Assembly (NCBI GenBank): GCA_023443705.1 | Contig: JAEZTD010000283.1 | Span: 1-9,349 of the forward strand | Reading direction: 5' to 3' | DNA: 9,349 nt | Source of the DNA: Bacillota bacterium | Lineage (GTDB): Bacteria > Bacillota > Clostridia > Christensenellales > Aristaeellaceae | Shown: positions 1-4,398 of the stretch, one piece after another | How positions within the stretch are numbered: position 1 is the first letter of the stretch | Layout of the letters: every line of letters starts with the position of its first letter | Notes under the pieces: model-generated | Database searches by the model: none | The model's input: the letters and a program-made list of their open reading frames with translations, nothing else | What the model was told of the DNA's origin: nothing | Position numbers and translations under genes: made by a program

Positions 1-1426
1 GAAGTACTCCGAGAAGAAGGAAGCCGCGCCCGCCGAAAAGGCGGAAGATGTGGAGCTGACCGCCGACGTCGTTGTGATCGGCGGCGGCGGCGCGGGCCTT
101 GCGGCGGCGGTGCAGGCCAACCAGAACGGCGCGACCGTCGTCGTCCTTGAGAAGATGTCGAAGGTCGGCGGCAACACCACGCTGGCGGGCGGCGCGCTGA
201 ACGCGGTCGAGGACCGCAGCGAGACCGCGATCAAGAACAACGACTCCGTCGAGTGGCACTACACCCAGACGCTGAACGGCGGCGACAAGCAGGGCGACCC
301 GGTCCTGGTCCACACGCTGGTCTCGAACGGCTGGGCGGGCGTCCAGTGGCTCAAGGACATGGGCATGGAGTTCCAGGACGGCACCTTCACCGTGACCGGC
401 GGCCTGTGGCCCCGCGCCCACAAGCCCGTGGAACCGCTGGGCACCGGCTTTTTCAAGACCTACAACGCCTACATCGACAGCCATGAGGGCATCGATGTGC
501 TGCTCAACACCAAGGCGGAGGAGATCCTCGTGGACGAAAACGGCCTCGTCTCCGGCGTCCGCGCCACTGGTGAGACCGGCAACACCGTCACCGTCAAGGC
601 CAAGAGCGTCGTGGTCGCCACCGGCGGCTTCGCCAACTCGGTCGAGCTGCGCCAGGCCTACAACATCCAGTGGGCCGACTTGGGCACGGAGATCAAGTCC
701 ACCAACCACCCCGGCGCCACCGGCGACGCCATCAAGATGCTGATGAAGCTGCGGGCTGACTTCATCCAGATGGGCAACATCCAGCTTCTGCCGCTGGGAG
801 ACCCGCAGACGGGCAGCCTTTCCGGCAACATCGAGCACGACGTGGAAACCCGCATCTTCGTCAACAAGGAAGGCAATCGCTTCGTCAACGAGGGCGGCCG
901 CCGCGACGACATGACGAGGGCGCTCTTCGCGCAGACCGACAACTTCATGTGGATCGTCATGGACTCCGACACCTACCCCACCGGCGATGAAAAGAACAAC
1001 TTCAACGAAACCGCCAACGAGCTGGTGGCCGCGGGCCGCGCCTTCAAGGCCGACACACTGGAAGACTTGGCCGCCCAGATCGGCGTGCCCGCCGAGAACC
1101 TGATCGCCTCCGTGGACGACTTCAACGCCCACGCCGCCTCCGGAGAGGCCGACCAGTTTGGCCGCACGCTCTACAAGACCCCGATCGACAACGGCCCCTT
1201 CTACGCCGCGGGCCGCGTGCCCACCGTGCACCACACCATGGGCGGCGTGAAGATCAATGAATACGCACAGGTGATCGACGAGAACGGAAGCGTGATCCCG
1301 CACCTGTACGCGGCCGGCGAAGTCACCGGCGGCATCCACGGCGCCAACCGCCTGGGCGGCAACGCGCTGCTCGACACCGTGGTCTTCGGCCGCATCGCGG
1401 GCGAGAGCGCCGCGGCGGGCCGCTGA
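1..1426 (+). CDS. Flavocytochrome c / fumarate reductase-type FAD-dependent reductase, 5'-truncated
   Basis: The frame is open from base 2, so the true start lies upstream. The first codons give a Lys/Glu/Ala-rich linker (KYSEKKEAAPAEKAEDVE) that leads into the FAD Rossmann motif VVIGGGGAGLAAA (from about base 68), then GGNTTLAGGALNA. The linker suggests another domain upstream, in this family often a covalently flavinylated FMN-binding domain, but that is not visible here. Residues matching the catalytic set of Shewanella fumarate reductase Fcc3 are present: His in RAHKP (codon 419), Arg in FVNEGGRRD (codons 899/902), HHTMGG (codons 1229/1232) and Arg in HGANRLGGN (codon 1349). The C-terminal FAD motif LYAAGEVTGG is intact. 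Known family members reduce fumarate, urocanate or other enoates using FAD. Which substrate applies cannot be read from the motifs. It probably acts outside the membrane, given the neighbouring NusG-II/Gx genes, but no signal peptide can be seen because the N-terminus is missing. Confidence 0.88.
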   Translation, partial: KYSEKKEAAPAEKAEDVELTADVVVIGGGGAGLAAAVQANQNGATVVVLEKMSKVGGNTTLAGGALNAVEDRSETAIKNNDSVEWHYTQTLNGGDKQGDPVLVHTLVSNGWAGVQWLKDMGMEFQDGTFTVTGGLWPRAHKPVEPLGTGFFKTYNAYIDSHEGIDVLLNTKAEEILVDENGLVSGVRATGETGNTVTVKAKSVVVATGGFANSVELRQAYNIQWADLGTEIKSTNHPGATGDAIKMLMKLRADFIQMGNIQLLPLGDPQTGSLSGNIEHDVETRIFVNKEGNRFVNEGGRRDDMTRALFAQTDNFMWIVMDSDTYPTGDEKNNFNETANELVAAGRAFKADTLEDLAAQIGVPAENLIASVDDFNAHAASGEADQFGRTLYKTPIDNGPFYAAGRVPTVHHTMGGVKINEYAQVIDENGSVIPHLYAAGEVTGGIHGANRLGGNALLDTVVFGRIAGESAAAGR

Positions 1427-1448
1427 TTCCATAAAAACACGTTAAGTC

Positions 1449-1479
1449 GGGCGGGAAAAGGCGTTGCCTTTTCCCGCCC
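1449..1479. terminator. Perfect 14-bp hairpin after the flavoprotein gene, possible terminator
   Basis: Arms 1449-1462 and 1466-1479 are exact reverse complements (GGGCGGGAAAAGGC / GCCTTTTCCCGCCC) around a 3-nt loop. The hairpin begins 22 bases after the flavoprotein stop and ends 21 bases before the next start. No T-run follows the stem; the only T4 lies inside the right arm. It could be a terminator, a transcript 3'-end stabiliser, or a differential-expression element within one operon. Confidence 0.5.
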
Positions 1480-1500
1480 TCGTGATTGGAGAACACCTGA

Positions 1501-2097
1501 ATGCGCAACAAAAACCTGCTCGTCGTCGGCTCCGCTCTGGCCCTTGCGCTGATCCTTTTCGGCGTGTCCAGGCTGACCGACACCCGGGAAACGCCCGTTC
1601 CGGGGCCTTCCGCGCCGTCGCTGACGGCGAACGCCGAAACGCCCGCGCCCGTGGACGCGGCTACCCCGATGGTCACGGCGACTCCGACAGCCACGGCATC
1701 TTCGACGGCTACCACAATCCCGACGGCTACGGCGGCCGCCGGGACAACCACCGCACCCGATTCCTCCGCCGAACAGGCGAAGGCCTATCTGGTCGTTACC
1801 GTCAACAACATGATGTACCAGCCCATTCCGCTGATCCGGGAAACTTCCTACACCCTTACGCAGAAGGACATCGGCGCGGTGAACGTCGTTCACGTGACGG
1901 CGGACAGCGTATGGATGGAAAGCTCCACCTGCGAAGGCCACGACTGCGTGAAGCAGGGTACGGTATCCCTTGAAAACCGCGGCCAGCGCGTTCTGGGCAA
2001 CATGATCATCTGCCTGCCCAACAAGGTTTCGCTGGAACTGTATACGCCGGAGGAAGCGCAGGATCTTCTGTCAACGAGCGGGGCGGATGCGCCATGA
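1501..2097 (+). CDS. Membrane-anchored NusG domain II-containing protein (EetA-like)
   Basis: This is a 198-residue protein with three parts. Residues 5-22 form one hydrophobic N-terminal segment (membrane anchor or uncleaved signal). Residues about 31-92 are a Thr/Ala/Pro-rich low-complexity linker. Residues about 95-181 form a NusG domain II fold region. The family hallmark is visible as TCEGHDCV, then a Gly-rich turn, then IICLPNKVSLEL, with cysteines at 144, 149 and 171. The start ATG has GGAG (1488-1491) 9 bases upstream. Despite the domain name, these stand-alone proteins are not transcription factors. They recur beside Gx-type membrane proteins and flavin-transfer or FMN-binding proteins, and a pair of this kind is, from memory, linked to extracellular electron transfer (eetA/eetB) in Listeria and relatives. 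The anchor and linker place the domain outside the membrane. Its stop overlaps the next start (ATGA), so the two are translationally coupled. Family is confident; the electron-transfer role is inferred. Confidence 0.85.
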   Translation: MRNKNLLVVGSALALALILFGVSRLTDTRETPVPGPSAPSLTANAETPAPVDAATPMVTATPTATASSTATTIPTATAAAGTTTAPDSSAEQAKAYLVVTVNNMMYQPIPLIRETSYTLTQKDIGAVNVVHVTADSVWMESSTCEGHDCVKQGTVSLENRGQRVLGNMIICLPNKVSLELYTPEEAQDLLSTSGADAP

Positions 2098-2615
2098 AAG
2101 AGACGACGCGGCTGAACACCCGCCAGATCGCGCTCAGCGGCCTTTTAACCGCGATGATGCTGGTGCTGGGCTACGTGGAAAGCCTGATTCCGATCTCCGT
2201 CGGGATTCCGGGCATCAAGCTGGGGCTGTCCAACAGCCTTCTGATCTTTGCGGTTTACATGCTGGGCGCAAGGGTTTCGCTGATTCTGATGGTGCTGAAG
2301 GTTGTGCTTTCGGGGCTTCTTTTCGGCGGCGTGTCCGCGATGGCGTTTTCGCTGGCGGGCGGGGTGGTCAGCGTAACGGTGATGATCCTTTTAAAGCGCG
2401 CCGGAGGGCTGAGCCCGGTGGTGGTCAGCATGGCGGGCGGCGCAGCCCACAACGTCGCCCAGGTGGCGCTTGCGATGGTGGTCCTTGAAACCACAAAACT
2501 CGTGTACTACATGGCGGTGCTCTTGCTCGTCGGCCTCGGGATGGGCGCGGTGACCGGCATCGCCGCCGCCGCCGTGCTGCGCCATATGGCGCGCATCGGC
2601 AGACGCACGACGTAA
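2094..2615 (+). CDS. Gx transporter family membrane protein (heptaprenyl diphosphate synthase component I-like, EetB-like)
   Basis: This 173-residue protein is almost entirely hydrophobic, with about five to six membrane segments separated by short Gly-rich turns. Family features visible are the N-terminal RQIALSGLLTAMMLVLGYVE, then PGIKLGLSN, LFGGVSAMAFSLAGG and GGAAHNVAQVALA. These match the family annotated as Gx transporter or heptaprenyl diphosphate synthase component I. The old enzymatic name probably does not describe the function; ECF-S-like small-molecule or quinone-related transport, or a role as the membrane partner of a NusG-II protein in flavin-based electron transfer, has been proposed for such pairs. 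Its start codon overlaps the stop of the upstream gene by 4 bases (ATGA), which ties the two products together at equal dose. The C-terminal tail RHMARIGRRTT is positively charged and probably cytoplasmic. Family is confident; role is inference from context. Confidence 0.85.
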   Translation: MKETTRLNTRQIALSGLLTAMMLVLGYVESLIPISVGIPGIKLGLSNSLLIFAVYMLGARVSLILMVLKVVLSGLLFGGVSAMAFSLAGGVVSVTVMILLKRAGGLSPVVVSMAGGAAHNVAQVALAMVVLETTKLVYYMAVLLLVGLGMGAVTGIAAAAVLRHMARIGRRTT

Positions 2616-2681
2616 GCCTAAAAAGTAAGTGCTTTAAAGCTGAGAATTCACAGCCCTGGCATGCGTACGCTTCTGACAATA

Positions 2682-2712
2682 CTGGAGCCGCCTTTTCTCA
2701 AGGCGGCTCCGG
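2682..2712. terminator. Hairpin between convergent genes, probable bidirectional terminator
   Basis: An 11-bp perfect stem (2684-2694 GGAGCCGCCTT with 2700-2710 AAGGCGGCTCC) surrounds a 5-nt loop, extended by a G-U and a C-G pair at the base (2682-2683 with 2711-2712). It lies between the Gx gene (plus strand) and the XRE-cupin gene (minus strand), the expected place for a shared terminator. Neither side has a strong T-tract, so efficiency is uncertain. The rest of 2616-2733 shows no gene; small palindromes GCTTTAAAGC (2631-2640) and GCGTACGC (2663-2670) are too short to interpret. Confidence 0.6.
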
Positions 2713-2733
2713 CGTATCTATAAGCAAAAATTG

Positions 2734-3312
2734 CTATTCCTGGTTTCTGAAGGGGTTCGGGGTGTTGATTGACAGAAGCCGCGCGGGTTTCGTGGTCAGG
2801 TTGACCCAGTTGTGGGGCAGGTTGGAGCGGATCTGGATCGAGTCGCCGGGGTAGAGGGTGTGGCGCGCGCCGTCCACGTACACGGTGACGATGCCCTCCA
2901 GCACGTAGGTGAATTCCTCTCCCTCATGGCTGTACATTTCAATCTGTTCCTCGTTCAGCGAGTCCTGCGGCATCAAAAGGAACAGGCGCGGCAGCATTTC
3001 ATAACCCAGCGGGTCATTCGACAGCACGTACTGGATGATCTGCGGCGAAACGGGGGTCGCCTTCAGGTCAAATCCGTGTACCACCGGTTCCGGACTGGGG
3101 CCCTGTACGACGTTGAAGAAGCTGGAAAGGTCCGCGCCCAGGATGTGGGCCAGCCGCGCCAGCGTGTCAATAGCAATGGACGACATGCCCCGCTCCAGCT
3201 GGGAGAGAAAGCCCACAGAAAGGCCGGACTCATCGGAGAGCTGCTTGAGCGTCAGCTTTTTCACCAACCGGAGATTCCGGATGTGCGCGCCGATCATGGC
3301 GTTCTGGTTCAT
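2734..3312 (-). CDS. XRE-family transcriptional regulator with C-terminal cupin domain
   Basis: The protein is 192 residues from the ATG at 3312. I chose this start over the in-frame GTG at 3318 because the Shine-Dalgarno GGGGGAG (ending at 3318) sits 5 bases before the ATG and would overlap the GTG. Residues about 9-66 are a helix-turn-helix of the XRE/Cro type (TLKQLSDESGLSVGFLSQLERG, then IAIDTLARLAHILG). Residues about 105-180 are a cupin_2 sensor barrel with likely metal-ligand residues His129, Glu133 and His167 (SHEGEEF, PHNW) and the turn YPGDSIQI. Such XRE-cupin proteins usually control a neighbouring catabolic operon in response to a small molecule, often an amino acid, polyamine or derivative. 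It is divergent from the hydroxyproline operon and shares its control region, so hydroxyproline, pyrroline-5-carboxylate or proline are plausible ligands (inference). Whether it represses or activates cannot be told. Confidence 0.9.
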   Translation of the reverse strand: MNQNAMIGAHIRNLRLVKKLTLKQLSDESGLSVGFLSQLERGMSSIAIDTLARLAHILGADLSSFFNVVQGPSPEPVVHGFDLKATPVSPQIIQYVLSNDPLGYEMLPRLFLLMPQDSLNEEQIEMYSHEGEEFTYVLEGIVTVYVDGARHTLYPGDSIQIRSNLPHNWVNLTTKPARLLSINTPNPFRNQE

Positions 3313-3338
3313 GGTCACTCCCCCCGTTCTTTCGTTCC

Positions 3339-3367
3339 AATATAGCCGCTTTTCGGCGCTCTGTCAA
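3339..3367 (-). promoter_or_regulatory. Sigma-A-like promoter of the XRE-cupin gene
   Basis: Reading the minus strand, TTGACA (plus positions 3362-3367) is followed by a 17-bp spacer and TATATT (3339-3344). The -35 is a perfect consensus match and the -10 matches at 5 of 6 positions, with ideal spacing. The expected transcript start is about 3332, giving a short leader of roughly 20 bases that contains the GGGGGAG ribosome binding site. Confidence 0.8.
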
Positions 3368-3399
3368 GGCATAATACAGGCCGCAGCGCCCCCCTCCAT

Positions 3400-3426
3400 T
3401 TCATGTTCATGAATTATTTGATGAAC
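3400..3426. promoter_or_regulatory. Candidate operator: cluster of TTCAT/ATGAA half-sites
   Basis: In the AT-rich island between the two divergent -35 boxes, TTCAT occurs at 3400-3404 and 3406-3410, and ATGAA at 3409-3413 and 3421-3425. TTCATGAA (3406-3413) is a perfect 8-bp palindrome, and GTTCAT (3405-3410) with ATGAAC (3421-3426) forms a 6-bp inverted repeat with a 10-bp spacer. This is a natural site for the XRE-cupin dimer, ending four bases before the -35 of the hydroxyproline operon. Binding is inferred from position and symmetry only. Confidence 0.45.
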
Positions 3427-3429
3427 CGA

Positions 3430-3459
3430 TTGACAGCGCGCAGGAAGTAGTAGTAGAAT
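3430..3459 (+). promoter_or_regulatory. Sigma-A-like promoter of the hydroxyproline operon
   Basis: TTGACA (3430-3435) is a perfect -35 box; TAGAAT (3454-3459), 5 of 6 matches to consensus, follows after an 18-bp spacer. The predicted transcript starts near 3466 and has a leader of about 58 bases before the activase start at 3524. The putative operator lies immediately upstream of the -35. Confidence 0.7.
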
Positions 3460-3488
3460 TTATCGTAGGATCTCGGACGCTTCACGCC

Positions 3489-3513
3489 CGAAATTCACCA
3501 GGATGAATTTTCG
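3489..3513 (+). promoter_or_regulatory. Leader hairpin abutting the activase ribosome binding site
   Basis: CGAAATTCA (3489-3497) pairs with TGAATTTTCG (3504-3513) around a 6-nt loop, with one unpaired base. The last G of the right arm is the first G of the Shine-Dalgarno GGAGG (3513-3517), which lies 6 bases before ATG 3524. The stem could limit or tune ribosome access to the first gene of the operon. It is AT-rich and short, so the effect may be small. Confidence 0.4.
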
Positions 3514-3523
3514 GAGGTTACAG

Positions 3524-4384
3524 ATGCCTCACAGCGCGCTGGTGGTCAACATACAGCGGTTCTCCCTTCACGATGGACCGGGCGTCCGCACGACCATCTT
3601 TTTCAAGGGCTGCCCGCTGAATTGCCTCTGGTGCCACAACCCGGAGAGCCGCGACTTCCGACCCGAAACCATGTTCTACGCCGAACGCTGCGTCCATTGC
3701 GGGCGGTGCGACGCGGCCGCCCCGGTCGGGGGCGACGAGCGTTTGCGCTGCGACGCCTGTGCGTTCGACGCGCGGGTGATGGTCGGAACGCGCTACACCG
3801 CGGAAGCGCTCTTTGAAGCCGTGCTTCGGGACGAGGTGCTGTACGATTCGACGGGCGGCGGCGTCACGCTGTCGGGCGGCGAAGTCATGGCGCAGGACGG
3901 TGATTTCCTCCACGATCTTCTGACCCGCTTCAAAAAAAGGGGCATCCGCGCGGCCATCGACACCTGCGGCTTCGCGCCATGGGCCAATTTCGAGCGGATA
4001 CTTCCCCTCGCAAGCCTCTTCCTCTACGACCTCAAGGCGCTGGACGCTGAAAAGCACCGGCTTCTCACCGGCGCGGACAACAAACTGATCCTTGACAATT
4101 TTCAAAGGCTCGCAAAGTCCGGGGCGGACATCCGCCTGCGCATCCCGGTGGTGCCCAGCGCCAACGCTGAAGAGGGCGAAATGCGCGCGCTGGCCCAATG
4201 GGCATACGGCGCGGCGGGCCCGGTTCCGGTACACCTTCTGCCCTACCACCGGGTGGGCAGCGACAAGGCGGAGCGTCTTGGCGTTCGCGCGCGGACATTC
4301 GACCCGCCTTCCAATGAGTTCATGGACAGAATTCGGGGGATTTTTCAGGGCGCGGGCTTTGACCGCGTTTCAATCGGCGGATAA
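3524..4384 (+). CDS. hypE: Glycyl radical enzyme activating protein (radical SAM), HypD activase
   Basis: The protein has 286 residues. ATG 3524 is preferred to the in-frame ATG at 3503 because GGAGG (3513-3517) lies 6 bases before it and the earlier ATG has no ribosome site. It uses S-adenosylmethionine and a [4Fe-4S] cluster to install the glycyl radical on the enzyme encoded next. The cluster motif is CPLNCLWC (Cys30, Cys34, Cys37), after the family signature FSLHDGPGVRTTIFFKG. GGGVTLSGGE (111-120), DTCGF (146-150) and YDLK (168-171) follow as expected. Between residues 45 and 88 lies the ferredoxin-like insert of the two-extra-cluster activases, but it is shortened and has only five cysteines (56, 59, 62, 76, 79) instead of the usual eight; the fourth ligand position of the first site is Ala66. 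The usual Pro after SGGE is Val121. The next gene begins 15 bases downstream, which fixes the substrate enzyme by context. Confidence 0.9.
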   Translation: MPHSALVVNIQRFSLHDGPGVRTTIFFKGCPLNCLWCHNPESRDFRPETMFYAERCVHCGRCDAAAPVGGDERLRCDACAFDARVMVGTRYTAEALFEAVLRDEVLYDSTGGGVTLSGGEVMAQDGDFLHDLLTRFKKRGIRAAIDTCGFAPWANFERILPLASLFLYDLKALDAEKHRLLTGADNKLILDNFQRLAKSGADIRLRIPVVPSANAEEGEMRALAQWAYGAAGPVPVHLLPYHRVGSDKAERLGVRARTFDPPSNEFMDRIRGIFQGAGFDRVSIGG

Positions 4385-4398
4385 GGAGGCGCATTGAA

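Noticed and set aside
50..52. GTG at 50 as the start of the flavoprotein
   Set aside because: The frame is open to base 2, there is no ribosome binding site before 50, and starting there leaves no room before the Rossmann fold; the gene is 5'-truncated by the window.
1201..1941. Minus-strand open frames over the flavoprotein end and the NusG-II gene
   Set aside because: They span two well-supported genes and the hairpin between them, and the translations are Arg/Gly-rich low complexity with no family resemblance.
2616..2733. Possible small gene or riboswitch between the Gx and XRE-cupin genes
   Set aside because: No frame with a ribosome site is present; apart from the terminator-like hairpin only very short palindromes occur.
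3316..3318. GTG start for the XRE-cupin gene
   Set aside because: It overlaps the end of the GGGGGAG Shine-Dalgarno; the ATG at 3312 has correct spacing.
3503..3505. ATG at 3503 as activase start
   Set aside because: No Shine-Dalgarno precedes it, while GGAGG lies 6 bases before the in-frame ATG at 3524.
3518..4249. 243-codon minus-strand frame opposite the activase gene
   Set aside because: It is a shadow of the activase coding sequence with no domain, and would have to be read into the divergent promoter region.
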